Made by a program: the position numbers and the translations under genes. 64,000 nt of DNA from JAKRSE01 sp943369295 (GTDB lineage: Bacteria; Armatimonadota; Fimbriimonadia; Fimbriimonadales; Fimbriimonadaceae), in assembly GCA_943369295.1 (NCBI GenBank), contig CALRMU020000002.1, forward strand, positions 62,001-126,000, read 5' to 3'. Below, piece by piece: positions 17,092-26,178 of the stretch (position 1 is its first letter; each line of letters begins with the position of its first letter). Below the pieces are notes generated by a model. The model was given only the letters and a program-made list of their open reading frames with translations. It ran no database searches and was not told the DNA's origin.

Positions 17092-17133
17092 AAAAAAATC
17101 CCCTAGCCCTGCTTGATAGCGCAAGGCTAGGGG
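17092..17133 (-). terminator. Rho-independent terminator of the M3 peptidase gene
   Basis: On the minus strand CCCCTAGCC pairs with GGCTAGGGG over a 16-nt loop and is followed by ATTTTTTT. It lies just downstream of the peptidase stop at 17141. Confidence 0.85.
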
Positions 17134-17140
17134 AAGGGCT

Positions 17141-18829
17141 TCAGACCAGCTTCAGAAGCTCTTCGACTCTTTCCTCAGCGGCATCAACCAACTGACCAAG
17201 AGTCGCGGAATCGAAGCTGAACTTGCCTCCGGCTGCTTCGAACAAGCCAGGCAGTCCCTTAGTCGATCCCAGAGCAAGGCCAGATCGGTACATTCTTGCC
17301 GCCTCGGCGGGGTCCTTTCGTGAGTTGAGCCAAACCTGGAAGGCGCCAACCTGGGCCATGCCGTACTCAACATAGTAGAAAGGAATCTGGAAGATGTGCA
17401 GCTTTCTGTGCCAACCGGTGGCTTCAATTTCTGGCTCATCAGACCAATCGGTGCCCTTCATATAGGTGCGCCAAAGTTCGGTCCAGGCCTTGTCGCAGGC
17501 GGCGGGGTCTCGGCCTTCGGGGTTGGCGTAAGCCCAGTGCTGGAAGCCATCGACCACGGCCATGTAGGGCCAGAACATGAGGCACTTTTCAAGGTGCTGA
17601 ATCTGGGCCAAGGCGGCCTGAGAAGGTGAGTAATAGGCTTCTAGGTGAGGCTGGCAGAGCATTTCCATACCCATCGAAGCGACTTCGCAGAACTCCAGGC
17701 CAGGATCCTTCATCAGGCCGTAGGGCAGCTTGAAACACTCGTAAGCGTGGAAGCAGTGGCCCGCCTCGTGAAGAAGGGTCTGGACGTCATCATGAGTCCC
17801 AACGGCATTCATGAAGATAAAGGGCCGCTCGGCTCGGGGGAAGGCGGTGCAGTAGCCGCCGTTGGCCTTGCCGATTCTGCCCATCAAATCCATCAGACCT
17901 TCGTCCACCATTTCGCGGAACCAGGCGGCGCACTGAGGATCGACCTTGTCAAAAATCCCCTTGGCCTTTTCCTTAAACTCTTCTTCGGTGCTGAAGGGTC
18001 GCAGAGGCGCGTCCGAGTAGGCATCGACTGCGTCATCCCAGGGCTTCAGAACTTCAAGGCCCAGCTTTTCTGCTTTGCGTTTCTGAATCCGCTCAGCCGC
18101 AGGGACGACGGTTTCGGCAATGGCTGCTCGGAACGAATCACAGTCAGCCTGGGTGTAATCAAGCCGGCCCATCGCCTTGTACTGATAGTCGGTGAAGCTG
18201 GCGAACCCGGCTTCCTTGGCGACCTCAATCCTGATGTCATGGGCTCTGGTCCACAGCGCGTTGTAGGCTTCGCGGTCGGCCAGAATTCTATCGTGCTTGG
18301 CTCTAAAAGCCTTTTCGCGCACGGATCGATCTTTATCCTGCAGGGGCAGCTTGAGGGCAGAAAGTGAGACCTGCTTGCCTTCCCACTCCACCTTTTGGGC
18401 TCCGCAGAGCTTGTCAAACTCGTTGCCCAGCTCGACCAAGGCGGTAAAGCGGGGGATGTTGCCTTCCCTAAAAATCTCTGCCGAAAGGGCCATCTGCTGC
18501 AGGGGGTAGTCAAGCCCAGGAAGGGTGAGGCCGCTGGCCAAGACCTTTTCTTTCAGGGTCTGCTGCCAGGTTTGAGATGGCTCTTCGATGGTGCGGATGA
18601 AGGTCATCAGGGCCTCTTCCGCGGCGGCATCTTCTGTGTTGACACTCGTGGCCACGTAGTGTCGGCTGCTGATCTCGCTGAGGGTTTCGCTCAGGGCTGT
18701 CCAGTCAGAAAGCCACTGAGGGAAGGTTTCTGCGGTGAGTTCGGCATTTGCCAGCGCCTGAAAATGAGGTTCAAAATCCGCCCAAGCCCAGTTGGTCGCC
18801 AGCCTTGCATCGGCAGGTAGGGTCTGCAT
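17141..18829 (-). CDS. M3 family oligoendopeptidase (PepF-like)
   Basis: A 562-residue cytoplasmic zinc metallopeptidase. The zinc site is LLHEAGHCFHAYE (HEAGH near residue 354), with the second ligand in FCEVASMGMEML about 28 residues later. The N-terminal helical half and the C-terminal YYVEYGMAQVGAFQVWLNSR stretch are typical of the M3 oligoendopeptidase F branch, which cleaves short peptides. Length is normal. A CATAAT hexamer lies 7 nt before the ATG with no ribosome site. It is a single-gene unit with its own terminator. Confidence 0.92.
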   Translation of the reverse strand: MQTLPADARLATNWAWADFEPHFQALANAELTAETFPQWLSDWTALSETLSEISSRHYVATSVNTEDAAAEEALMTFIRTIEEPSQTWQQTLKEKVLASGLTLPGLDYPLQQMALSAEIFREGNIPRFTALVELGNEFDKLCGAQKVEWEGKQVSLSALKLPLQDKDRSVREKAFRAKHDRILADREAYNALWTRAHDIRIEVAKEAGFASFTDYQYKAMGRLDYTQADCDSFRAAIAETVVPAAERIQKRKAEKLGLEVLKPWDDAVDAYSDAPLRPFSTEEEFKEKAKGIFDKVDPQCAAWFREMVDEGLMDLMGRIGKANGGYCTAFPRAERPFIFMNAVGTHDDVQTLLHEAGHCFHAYECFKLPYGLMKDPGLEFCEVASMGMEMLCQPHLEAYYSPSQAALAQIQHLEKCLMFWPYMAVVDGFQHWAYANPEGRDPAACDKAWTELWRTYMKGTDWSDEPEIEATGWHRKLHIFQIPFYYVEYGMAQVGAFQVWLNSRKDPAEAARMYRSGLALGSTKGLPGLFEAAGGKFSFDSATLGQLVDAAEERVEELLKLV

Positions 18830-18836
18830 GGTTAGG

Positions 18837-18842
18837 ATTATG
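18837..18842 (-). promoter_or_regulatory. -10-like CATAAT, 7 nt before start at 18829
   Basis: CATAAT with a 7-nt spacer (CCTAACC) to the ATG of the M3 peptidase gene, consistent with a leaderless transcript. Confidence 0.5.
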
Positions 18843-18962
18843 GGCAGCCGGGGCCGCTCGGTTCCTTGGTGGGTCTGTTTGCGGGATGAGCGTGGATAAG
18901 CGGTCGGCCTTGGCTGAGTCTAAGCGACAGACGGTATCTTGTCTGTCAGGACCTCCTCCGCC

Positions 18963-19553
18963 ATGATCCTCGTCATTGACAACTACGACAGCTTCACCTT
19001 CAACCTCGTTCAATACCTGGGCGAGCTTGGAGCCGACGTGGTCGTCCACAGAAACGATGCGATCACGGTGGAAGAGATCGAGGCCCTGGCCCCCAAAGGG
19101 ATCGTCCTGAGCCCCGGCCCCTGCACCCCCAATGAATCAGGAGTCTGCCTAGAAGTGCTAAAGGCAGCCATGGAAGGAGATGGCCCCCTGGCCAGCACCC
19201 CCATTCTCGGCGTCTGCCTTGGCCATCAAGCGATCGGGCTGGTATCCGGAGCCACGGTGGGCAGCAGCCGCAGCATCATGCACGGCAAAACCAGCATGAT
19301 CGAGCACGACGGCAAGGGGCTTTTTGAGGGGATGGAATCTCCGGTCAAGGTGACCCGCTACCACTCGCTCGCGGTTTTTGAAGACACTCTCCCCGAGACA
19401 CTTACGGTCACAAGCCGAAGCCTGGATGACAGAGACATCATGGGGCTGAGGCATGTTTCTCGTCCGATTGAAGGGGTGCAGTTCCACCCGGAATCTGTCT
19501 TGACCGACCAGGGTAAAACGATGATTCAGAACTTCATCAACAAGACTTTGTGA
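18963..19553 (+). CDS. trpG: Anthranilate / aminodeoxychorismate synthase glutamine amidotransferase subunit
   Basis: A 196-residue class I glutamine amidotransferase that supplies ammonia to the chorismate-using partner. It starts MILVIDNYDSFTFNLVQYL; it has the oxyanion-strand LSPGPCTPNE, the nucleophile Cys in GVCLGHQAIG, and the catalytic His/Glu in GVQFHPESV. All match TrpG/PabA. No trpE or pabB is in the window, so anthranilate and folate roles cannot be separated; many bacteria use one subunit for both. Start is ATG 18963, with AGGA upstream. It is divergent from the M3 peptidase gene. Confidence 0.94.
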   Translation: MILVIDNYDSFTFNLVQYLGELGADVVVHRNDAITVEEIEALAPKGIVLSPGPCTPNESGVCLEVLKAAMEGDGPLASTPILGVCLGHQAIGLVSGATVGSSRSIMHGKTSMIEHDGKGLFEGMESPVKVTRYHSLAVFEDTLPETLTVTSRSLDDRDIMGLRHVSRPIEGVQFHPESVLTDQGKTMIQNFINKTL

Positions 19554-19828
19554 AAAAGCAGGGCTCCTTGGTTGGATGAACTCAGTGGGTGATGACGGTT
19601 TCCCATCCCCAAGGGGAGGGGTGATTCTGTTATGGCGGTTCTCGACCCTTCGCCTTCGTCTCCGTCGAAAACCGCAGCTCTATCAGAGGGATTTTGCTGG
19701 CTGCCATTGGGCAGCTATTGCCGCAGTGAGCAGTCAGGCCAGATCACTCAACTTATGAGACCAGCTCTTTAAGGTTTGAAGGGCAAAGACTCTTCACCCC
19801 AAACCAACGCAAAAGTGTCCTGCCCGGC

Positions 19829-19834
19829 TACAAT
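19829..19834 (+). promoter_or_regulatory. -10-like TACAAT before the sugar ABC operon
   Basis: TACAAT lies 9 nt before the ATG at 19844. The 290 bases upstream (19554-19843) hold no gene. No good -35 or clear operator is visible. A start site at or beside the ATG is implied. Confidence 0.5.
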
Positions 19835-19843
19835 AGATGACCG

Positions 19844-21220
19844 ATGAACAAGGGTCTTGGACGGCTGCTGGTTTTGGCAGCCTTTGCGGCAGGGTTGGCG
19901 CTGACCGGGTGCGGTCCAACTGGGGGAGGAACCGAAAGTGCCGGATCAGGTGAGGCAGCAAGCTACACCAAGGCAGATGCCACCCATGAAGTGGAAGTTG
20001 CCAGCTTCCAAGGAGGCTATGGAATCGACTTCTTCCAGGCCGCTGGTGAAGAATGGGCCAAGGAATCTGGCCGCAAAGTCAAGGTTTGGGGAGACCCCCG
20101 TGTATGGGAAAAGCTTCGCCCCCGCTTTGTCGCTGGCGATGTGCCCGACCTTGCCTGGCCCGGCTGGGGAATGGACTACTGGGCTCTTGTTTACGATGAC
20201 CAGCTGGCAGCCTGGGATGCCGCTTTAGATACTCCCGCCTACGGCCAAACCGAAGGCAAATGGAGAGACAGTTTTGATGCCGGTCTGCTGAAGATGGGAA
20301 TGCATGAAGGCAAAACCTACATGCTTCCTTACCACGTCAACATCAACGGCTGGTGGTACAACAAAACCCTCTTCGAAAAGAACGGCTGGACTCCCCCAAC
20401 AACCTGGGATGAGCTGATCGCCCTTAACGACAAGATCAAGGCGAAGGGAATCGCACCGCTCACCTTCCAGGGGCAGTATCCCTTCTACATGCTGTCTGGC
20501 TTTATCTATCCTCTGATCATCAGTCACGGCGGAATTGAAGCTTGGAACGCCTGCCAGAACCTTGAAGAAGGCGCCTGGACATCTGAAAGTGTTATCCTCG
20601 CTGCCACCAAGGCGCAGGAACTGGTGAAGAGAGGCGACTTTATGCAGGGCAGCATCGGCCTTAACCACACCGATAGCCAAGCCGCTTTTTACGAAGGCAA
20701 GGCTGCCATGATTCCCTGCGGAAGCTGGCTCCACGCTGAGATGGAGAACTACCGCAAGGATATGAAGGGCCCTATCCCTGTGGCTGAATTCATGAGAGTC
20801 CCCAACCTGACTGGCGGCAAGGGCGACCCCACTGCGATTCAGGTCGGAATCGAACCCTTCGTCATTCCTTCTGGCGCCAAGGATAACTCTGCTGGCATCG
20901 AGATTTACAAGTTCATGACTTCGCCCGAAAAGGCCAAGGAGTTTGTTGAGAAGAAGGGAACCCTTATGGCCGTCAAGGCTGCCGAAGGAGTCAAGTACCC
21001 CTCGCACCTCGTCCGGGCCGCCGAGATCTTTGATGGCGCTCAGACCAAGTGGCACAGTGACTTTAGGCAGTGGTATCCCACCCTGGGCAAGGAAGCTGAA
21101 AACGCCATGGCAGCTCTTCTCGGCGGAGACATCACTCCTCAGCAGTTCGGAGAGAGAATCGAGAAGGAAGCGGCTAAGGTGAGGAACGATAAGAACATCA
21201 TCAAGCGCAAGGTCGATTAA
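19844..21220 (+). CDS. Sugar ABC transporter substrate-binding lipoprotein (family 1, MalE/UgpB-like)
   Basis: A 458-residue lipoprotein: signal peptide with lipobox LTGC (Cys near residue 23), then a Gly/Ser/Glu linker and a two-lobed binding protein. Features of the extracellular family 1 sugar-binding proteins are the WWYNKTLFEKNGWTPPTTWDEL stretch (quoted in part: YNKTLFEKNGW) and AAFYEGKAAMIPCGSW. It is first in a three-gene operon with two permeases. No ATPase is encoded nearby, so a shared MsmK/MalK-type ATPase elsewhere is expected. The sugar is unknown. Confidence 0.94.
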   Translation: MNKGLGRLLVLAAFAAGLALTGCGPTGGGTESAGSGEAASYTKADATHEVEVASFQGGYGIDFFQAAGEEWAKESGRKVKVWGDPRVWEKLRPRFVAGDVPDLAWPGWGMDYWALVYDDQLAAWDAALDTPAYGQTEGKWRDSFDAGLLKMGMHEGKTYMLPYHVNINGWWYNKTLFEKNGWTPPTTWDELIALNDKIKAKGIAPLTFQGQYPFYMLSGFIYPLIISHGGIEAWNACQNLEEGAWTSESVILAATKAQELVKRGDFMQGSIGLNHTDSQAAFYEGKAAMIPCGSWLHAEMENYRKDMKGPIPVAEFMRVPNLTGGKGDPTAIQVGIEPFVIPSGAKDNSAGIEIYKFMTSPEKAKEFVEKKGTLMAVKAAEGVKYPSHLVRAAEIFDGAQTKWHSDFRQWYPTLGKEAENAMAALLGGDITPQQFGERIEKEAAKVRNDKNIIKRKVD

Positions 21221-21230
21221 GGCTTAAAGA

Positions 21231-22118
21231 ATGAAGTCCAAAGGCAGCGTCTGGTTCCGGCTGGGGTTTATGGCCCCAGCCGTCATCTTCTATTTTGTTT
21301 TGGTTCTCTGGCCTCTTCTGCAGGCTTTTCAGCTTGCCTTTTATAGGCTCAGCGGACTCAGCAAAAAGAGAACTTTTGTAGGATGGGAGAATTTTCAGAC
21401 CATCTTTTCAGACGGTGTCTTTATGAGGGCACTGGGGCACAACCTCACCCTTCTCATCGGGGGCGTTGCTCTGGTGCTCATCATTGGATTTCCTTTGGCT
21501 ATCGCTGCTCAGGGTGATGGCAAACTGGCCAAGACTCTGCGCTCGCTTTATCTGGTGCCCCACGTCATTTCCTTGGTGGTCGTCGCCATTCTGTGGCAGG
21601 CCATCTTCAACTCTCAGATGGGTCTGCTGACCTCGGGAATGAAGAGTCTTGGCTTCCAAGATATCCCCGCCTGGATGGGAGACAAGAGAACGGCCCTTGG
21701 GACGATCATTGTCGCCTTCACTTGGTATGCGCTTGGCTTCGCCATCATGGTGCTGCAGGCCGGACTCAAGTCGATTCCGCAGGATGTCAACGAAGCGGCT
21801 GAACTCGATGGAGCCCAAGGCTGGCAGAGGTTCTGGTCGATTATCTGGCCCCTTAGCTGGCCGACCAGGCGAATCGTCGTTATTCAAACCTGTATTGCGG
21901 CGCTCAACACCTTTGCCTTGGTCCGGTTGATGACCAACGGCGGTCCTGACCGCGCCAGTGAAGTCACCCTGACCTACCTTTTTGAAAGAGGTTTTCAGCC
22001 TAACAGTCTTTACGGAGAAGCGACGGCCATTGCCATTCTCAACTTTGCCTTGGTGCTGGTTGTGACGGTGGGAGTTCTGCTTCTCTTTGGAAGACACCCA
22101 GTTGAGGGCAAGCGATGA
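21231..22118 (+). CDS. Sugar ABC transporter permease (MalF/UgpA-like)
   Basis: A 295-residue inner-membrane permease with about six membrane segments. The first is AVIFYFVLVLWPLLQAFQL, and NEAAELDGAQGWQRFWSI is the EAA loop that contacts the ATPase. It begins 11 nt after the binding protein gene. The next permease overlaps its end by 4 bases, so translation is coupled. Confidence 0.94.
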   Translation: MKSKGSVWFRLGFMAPAVIFYFVLVLWPLLQAFQLAFYRLSGLSKKRTFVGWENFQTIFSDGVFMRALGHNLTLLIGGVALVLIIGFPLAIAAQGDGKLAKTLRSLYLVPHVISLVVVAILWQAIFNSQMGLLTSGMKSLGFQDIPAWMGDKRTALGTIIVAFTWYALGFAIMVLQAGLKSIPQDVNEAAELDGAQGWQRFWSIIWPLSWPTRRIVVIQTCIAALNTFALVRLMTNGGPDRASEVTLTYLFERGFQPNSLYGEATAIAILNFALVLVVTVGVLLLFGRHPVEGKR

Positions 22119-22933
22119 AAAAAGTTCTCAGCAGCCTTGGCATCGTTTTGTTTTTGCTGGTTGTCGGCCTGCCCTTGGTCTGGGTGCTGATCTCCAGCTT
22201 CAGAACAACGCCAGAGATCATCTCGAATCCCTGGGGTCTGCCGACCACTCTCAAGTGGAGCAACTACGTAACAGCTTGGAACACGGCCAGCATTGGGCAG
22301 TATTTTGGCAACAGCCTGATCATCTGCGTCTGCACTTTGGTCATTCTCATCCCCGTTTCGGCGATGGCAGCCTACATATTTGCCAAGTTCCCCTTTTGGG
22401 GCTCTCAAGGGCTTTTCGGCACCTTCTTGGCGGGAATGATGTTCCCTCAGTTCCTTGTCATCGTTCCTCTCTTTCTCTTCATTCGAGATCTGGGAATGCT
22501 GGGAACTCAGCAGGGATTGGTGCTGGTCTATGTGGCCTTCTCTCTGCCCTTCACCATCTTTGTCCTGACTGGCTTCTTTACGGCTCTGCCGGATGAGCTT
22601 CGCGAAGCCAGCCTGATTGATGGCTGCAACGACGTCCAGACCTTTTACAAAGTGATGATGCCTCTGGCCAAGCCTGGTTTGGTGGTCGTCTTGATCTTCA
22701 ACATCATTGGGCTGTGGAACGAATACAACCTGGCCCTGGTCATTCTCTCTCGTCCCGAGCGTTTCACCCTTCCTCTTGGATTGGCAAACCTGACCAACAC
22801 TCAGCAGTATCAATCTGACTGGGGAGCATTGTTTGCTGCCATGGTCATCGTCATGCTGCCTGTTCTGCTGGTCTACTGGCTGCTGAAAGAAAAGATTCAG
22901 GAAGCAATGCTCGCCGGCGCGATCAAGGGCTGA
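22115..22933 (+). CDS. Sugar ABC transporter permease (MalG/UgpE-like)
   Basis: A 272-residue inner-membrane permease. The EAA loop is ELREASLIDGCNDVQTFYKV, and the N-terminus VWVLISSFRTTPEI is typical of the MalG branch. It ends the importer operon and is followed by a strong hairpin. Start ATG overlaps the upstream stop (ATGA). Confidence 0.94.
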   Translation: MKKVLSSLGIVLFLLVVGLPLVWVLISSFRTTPEIISNPWGLPTTLKWSNYVTAWNTASIGQYFGNSLIICVCTLVILIPVSAMAAYIFAKFPFWGSQGLFGTFLAGMMFPQFLVIVPLFLFIRDLGMLGTQQGLVLVYVAFSLPFTIFVLTGFFTALPDELREASLIDGCNDVQTFYKVMMPLAKPGLVVVLIFNIIGLWNEYNLALVILSRPERFTLPLGLANLTNTQQYQSDWGALFAAMVIVMLPVLLVYWLLKEKIQEAMLAGAIKG

Positions 22934-22940
22934 CACCTAT

Positions 22941-22978
22941 ATAAAAGCCCCCAGGCTGAACTGCCTGGGGGCTTTTAT
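22941..22978. terminator. Bidirectional terminator
   Basis: ATAAAAGCCCCCAGGC and GCCTGGGGGCTTTTAT form a perfect 16-bp stem with a 6-nt loop. The A-run before and T-run after let it work for the importer operon on the plus strand and the convergent gene on the minus strand. Confidence 0.88.
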
Positions 22979-22999
22979 CTGCCGAACTGTCTGTTTGAC

Positions 23000-23461
23000 T
23001 TAGCGGGGAACGCCGGGATACCACTTGCGGCTCATGCCGCGAACCGCCACTTTCCACTTGCCGTCAGATTTCACCATGGGAAGGTCGAAATTCTCTTCGT
23101 AGGCCGAAGGAGAGTAGTTTTTCCACACCTGCATATTGATGGCTGCGTTTTCGCCCTCCATCACTTGGCCAAGAATGCGGTAGCGGAATCTGTAATGCTT
23201 GCCTGCAACTTCGGTCGCAAACTTCCATTCTTCTTCAATTCGCTTTTTGGCATCCTCTGGGCTTTCGCCTGGCCTGGGTTCAACGTGGCTCACCGAAGCG
23301 ACTGTTTTATAGTCTCCTGTGGCCAGGGCCCCCATAAACTTGCCAGCGGCTCCCGTTGGGCTATCCAGCCCAAGAAAGGAGAGGCCGAGGATTGCCGCAA
23401 AGCCTACGCCTCCAACGAGGATCATCCAATGGACTTTTCCAGACTGACGATTCATGTGCAT
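23000..23461 (-). CDS. Membrane-anchored protein of unknown function (NTF2-like pattern)
   Basis: A 153-residue protein with one N-terminal membrane segment (about residues 12-29). The extracytoplasmic part resembles DUF4878/NTF2-like domains: AAGKFMGALATGDYKTVASV, a middle helix, then FDLPMVKSDGKWKVAVRGM. Such domains often act in lipoproteins of unknown role. The start may be the ATG at 23461 or the ATG two codons later. It lies 14 nt after a second anchored protein of similar layout, probably in one operon. Confidence 0.7.
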   Translation of the reverse strand: MHMNRQSGKVHWMILVGGVGFAAILGLSFLGLDSPTGAAGKFMGALATGDYKTVASVSHVEPRPGESPEDAKKRIEEEWKFATEVAGKHYRFRYRILGQVMEGENAAINMQVWKNYSPSAYEENFDLPMVKSDGKWKVAVRGMSRKWYPGVPR

Positions 23462-23475
23462 CCAATTAAACCCGC

Positions 23476-23886
23476 CTAGCGGCCAGAAGATTCCCCGGTT
23501 TGGGCCAAGGTCTCGTTTGGATCGATAACCCAGCCCGCAGAATCTTGTCTAAAGGCGAAGGTCACGACCGAGATTCCGAAGTAGGGCGAGGCATACACGA
23601 CCTGAGCTGCGGCCTGCCTGCCTCGTGTTGCAACTCTGCCGAACTCAACATCCTGCGAACTGGAAAGAAGCTGCAGGACCTGGCTTTCTAAAATGGCGTG
23701 GGCGCGTGTTCGAGGCTGAGTAGTGACCCTATCCAACGCTTCAGAGTTCTTTTCCAGAAGACCCCTGTGATATCGTTGGATGACGCTGGATGGTCCGCGG
23801 CCCTGGCTAACAAGAAACACGCTGAGGGTTAAAAGAGCCAAAACCCCTGCAGCCGCAATCGATTGTAAAGGGTATTTAGCTTTCAT
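23476..23886 (-). CDS. Membrane-anchored protein of unknown function
   Basis: A 136-residue protein starting MKAKYPLQSI, with a membrane segment at about 9-26 followed by a domain with SSVIQRYHRGLLEKNSEALD, VYASPYFGISVVTFAFRQ and GWVIDPNETL. The overall layout is like the gene after it (anchor plus a cone-shaped NTF2-like fold), so the pair may be distant paralogues. I chose ATG 23886 over an upstream in-frame ATG because TAGAAT sits 7 nt before 23886; the longer frame would begin upstream of that promoter. Confidence 0.68.
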   Translation of the reverse strand: MKAKYPLQSIAAAGVLALLTLSVFLVSQGRGPSSVIQRYHRGLLEKNSEALDRVTTQPRTRAHAILESQVLQLLSSSQDVEFGRVATRGRQAAAQVVYASPYFGISVVTFAFRQDSAGWVIDPNETLAQTGESSGR

Positions 23887-23893
23887 AAAGCAG

Positions 23894-23899
23894 ATTCTA
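23894..23899 (-). promoter_or_regulatory. -10-like TAGAAT, 7 nt before start at 23886
   Basis: TAGAAT with a 7-nt spacer (CTGCTTT) to the ATG. It decides the start choice for the gene at 23476-23886. Confidence 0.5.
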
Positions 23900-23972
23900 C
23901 CGACGCTGAACAAAACTTACACTTCAGCGTCCGATCTGCCAGAGCATAATAGAATGTGCAGCGAGGCAAAAG

Positions 23973-25202
23973 ATGAGTGACCTGACTAGAAGAGAGGTTC
24001 TGCGCAATGGCGGTCTGCTGGCCGTTGGCCTTATGGCGCCGCCCTGGCTGGCAAGCATTGCCGAAGCCGACATGGTGCGCGGGGCCCAGGGCAAAAAGCT
24101 CGATCCAGATGCTGTCCTCGTCGTCTGTCAGCTTTCAGGAGGAAACGACGGCCTTAACACCGTAGTGCCTGTGAATTCTGAACAGTACTACAAGATGCGC
24201 CCCACCTTGGGAATCCCGAAAGATCAGGCTCTTGGCTTCGCCGATGGTTTGGCGTTCCATCCCGCCATGGCCGGAATGCACGAGCTTTACAAAAAGGGAC
24301 AGGTCGCCGTTATTCAAAACGTCGGCTACCCCAACCCCAACCGAAGCCACTTTAGGTCGATGGATATCTGGCAGTCAGCCAGCCCAGACGACAAGATGAA
24401 GCATGGCTGGCTGGGAAGGCACTTTGACATCAGCATGAAGGATGGAAAGCTGGACCCAGTCGCAGCCATCGGCCTTTCCACCGAAAAGCCAAGGGCTCTC
24501 AGTGCGACTCAGGCTTCGATCCCCTGCTTTGCCAGCCTGGCCGATATTCAAAACATGGTCGGGGATGCCGACATGGAAAAGCTTCTGCGTGACGTGCAGG
24601 GAACCATGGCCGCCGAAGGCACAACGGCTCGAGCTATTCAGCAGGCCAACATTTCGGCTTTGGATGCAGTTTCTGCCCTGAACACAAAGCTTAAGGGCTA
24701 CACCCCCACCGGAACCTACGGCGATGACGCCTTCGGTCGAGGCTTTAAGCAGATCACCCAGTTGATCGCTGTTTCTCCTCAGACGAGAGTCATCTACTTC
24801 AGCGTCGGAGGATTTGACACCCACGCTCGACAAGCCGATGCTCACAAGGCCTTGATGACTGGATTCTCTGGCGGCATTAAAGCCTTTATGGATGAAATGG
24901 CTGCCATTGGCAAGGCGGATAAGGTCGTTGTTTTGGTCTTCTCAGAATTCGGCCGACGAACTTACGAAAACGGATCTGCCGGCACTGACCACGGTTCTGC
25001 CGCCCCCATGTTCTTGGTTGGCTCTCGAGTTAAGGGTGGAGTCTACGGCCCCAACCCCGATCTTGCCGACCTTCAGGATGGAGACATCCGGCACAAGATC
25101 GACTTCCGCCAGGTTTATGCGACGGCGCTGGATGACTGGATGGGAAGCGATTCGAAGATGGTTCTGGGCAGCAGCTTCGAGCGGATTGCAGCTCTTAAGT
25201 AG
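23973..25202 (+). CDS. DUF1501 family protein, Tat-exported
   Basis: A 409-residue protein with a twin-arginine signal (LTRREVLRNGGLLAVG). The body is a DUF1501 (sulfatase-like fold) protein: VVCQLSGGNDGLNTVVP, then NRSHFRSMDIWQSA, then VIYFSVGGFDTHARQ and VVLVFSEFGRRTYENGSAGTDHG. The last holds the conserved EFGRR and DHG motifs. DUF1501 genes usually pair with DUF1800 genes; here no DUF1800 neighbour is present in the window. Function is not established. Confidence 0.93.
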   Translation: MSDLTRREVLRNGGLLAVGLMAPPWLASIAEADMVRGAQGKKLDPDAVLVVCQLSGGNDGLNTVVPVNSEQYYKMRPTLGIPKDQALGFADGLAFHPAMAGMHELYKKGQVAVIQNVGYPNPNRSHFRSMDIWQSASPDDKMKHGWLGRHFDISMKDGKLDPVAAIGLSTEKPRALSATQASIPCFASLADIQNMVGDADMEKLLRDVQGTMAAEGTTARAIQQANISALDAVSALNTKLKGYTPTGTYGDDAFGRGFKQITQLIAVSPQTRVIYFSVGGFDTHARQADAHKALMTGFSGGIKAFMDEMAAIGKADKVVVLVFSEFGRRTYENGSAGTDHGSAAPMFLVGSRVKGGVYGPNPDLADLQDGDIRHKIDFRQVYATALDDWMGSDSKMVLGSSFERIAALK

Positions 25203-25323
25203 GGTTGGCCAGAAATGTGAGAAAGTGGGGAGCTGGTTCAGCTCCTCACTTTTTCACTGCATTGATCCTCATTTGCTGTTCTGGCGGCGAATCAACATTT
25301 AAGTTTCACCCAAGCTTGGGTGG

Positions 25324-25352
25324 CCTGCTCGACCAGCCTGCTGTCGAGCAGG
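25324..25352 (+). repeat. REP palindrome copy 1
   Basis: CCTGCTCGAC and GTCGAGCAGG are perfect 10-bp arms around CAGCCTGCT. Same orientation as copy 2, 80 bp away, and opposite to the copies at 26097 and 26179. Confidence 0.8.
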
Positions 25353-25403
25353 ATAGTGAAAGGTTTTTTGTCGCGAATTTCGGGAACAGTCAAGCTTTGG
25401 TGG

Positions 25404-25432
25404 CCTGCTCGACCAGCTTGCTGTCGAGCAGG
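25404..25432 (+). repeat. REP palindrome copy 2
   Basis: Same arms as copy 1, with loop CAGCTTGCT. The preceding TTGGTGG is also shared with copy 1 (TTGGGTGG). Confidence 0.8.
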
Positions 25433-25465
25433 AAACACCGAAATGCGGCAGGCGGCAAAGACCTT

Positions 25466-25969
25466 TCACCACGGGTCACGCGGAAGAATAACCGAGCCTG
25501 CAGAGGACCATCTGTACTCTTCGGCACTTTTGCATAGGCCGGCCTTCACAGGATTATCCTCCACGTATCTCGCTTTCTCAAGAAATTCCTCACCTGAATG
25601 AATGTTCCTGTCATATCCTCCGCCCCTTTGCCAAACCCTGCTCTCCCTAACAGCCATCGCTTCAGAACCTTCAAGCGGATAAAAGGATTGCCGTAGCTTT
25701 ATCAAGATTTTGCGAGAGCTTCGCGCCTTGAGATTTGATAATATCTTTGGTACAGGCAATGAAAGTGGATCAGTCCGCAAAAGGATATGAACGTGATTTG
25801 GCATGACGCAATACGCGAAGACCTCTAGTTTTTCACTTGCTTTCAGATATGAAAGCTGGTCGACCACTTCATCTTTGGCCCAATCGGATTGTAGTATGGG
25901 CAGACTGTGCCAACAGGAGAAGGTGAGAAAACGGACTTCTCCGGGAGCCTCAAATCGCGTTCGCTTCAT
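25466..25969 (-). CDS. REP-associated tyrosine transposase (RAYT, IS200-like Y1)
   Basis: A 167-residue single-domain HUH transposase. The HUH motif is YCVMPNHVHILL; the catalytic Tyr is expected in ARYVEDNPVKAGL; the N-terminus RFLTFSCWHSLPIL and the end EEYRWSSAGS are typical of the RAYT branch. These enzymes recognise and move or spread REP palindromes by single-strand cleavage and joining. Inverted pairs of REP sequences lie on both sides, as expected for a working or recently active RAYT locus. No insertion-sequence ends of a classical IS200 are seen. Confidence 0.93.
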   Translation of the reverse strand: MKRTRFEAPGEVRFLTFSCWHSLPILQSDWAKDEVVDQLSYLKASEKLEVFAYCVMPNHVHILLRTDPLSLPVPKILSNLKARSSRKILIKLRQSFYPLEGSEAMAVRESRVWQRGGGYDRNIHSGEEFLEKARYVEDNPVKAGLCKSAEEYRWSSAGSVILPRDPW

Positions 25970-26096
25970 CGCTTGAACCCGGCGAGACTACCATCCTGAT
26001 TCAAGGAGTCGGTTCGTTTCGTTCGACAAAGGATGCTTTTCGAGCAGCCTACTCAGGCTGAGTGAAGAATGAGGCACTATTCAGATTCATCAATAT

Positions 26097-26125
26097 CCTG
26101 CTCGAAAGCAAGCTGGTCGAACTGG
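26097..26125 (-). repeat. REP palindrome copy 3 (inverted)
   Basis: CCTGCTCGAAAGCAAGCTGG plus TCGAACTGG is the reverse complement of copies 1-2 with a few changes. It lies on the other side of the RAYT gene. Confidence 0.75.
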
Positions 26126-26178
26126 CCACCCAGACTGGGGAGCAGATGAAAGGCCGCGTGAAAGGGATTTATCAATAT

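Noticed and set aside
19554..19843. Riboswitch or attenuator before the sugar importer
   Set aside because: No conserved aptamer-like structure or leader peptide is visible, and the -10 element directly at the start codon leaves no room for a leader RNA.
20225..21055. 276-codon minus-strand ORF
   Set aside because: Antisense to the sugar-binding lipoprotein; no homology features.
22010..22936. 308-codon minus-strand ORF
   Set aside because: It is antisense to the two sugar permease genes, which have clear EAA loops and coupled starts. Its composition (many Gln, His, Asp) is typical of an antisense reading of membrane-protein codons.
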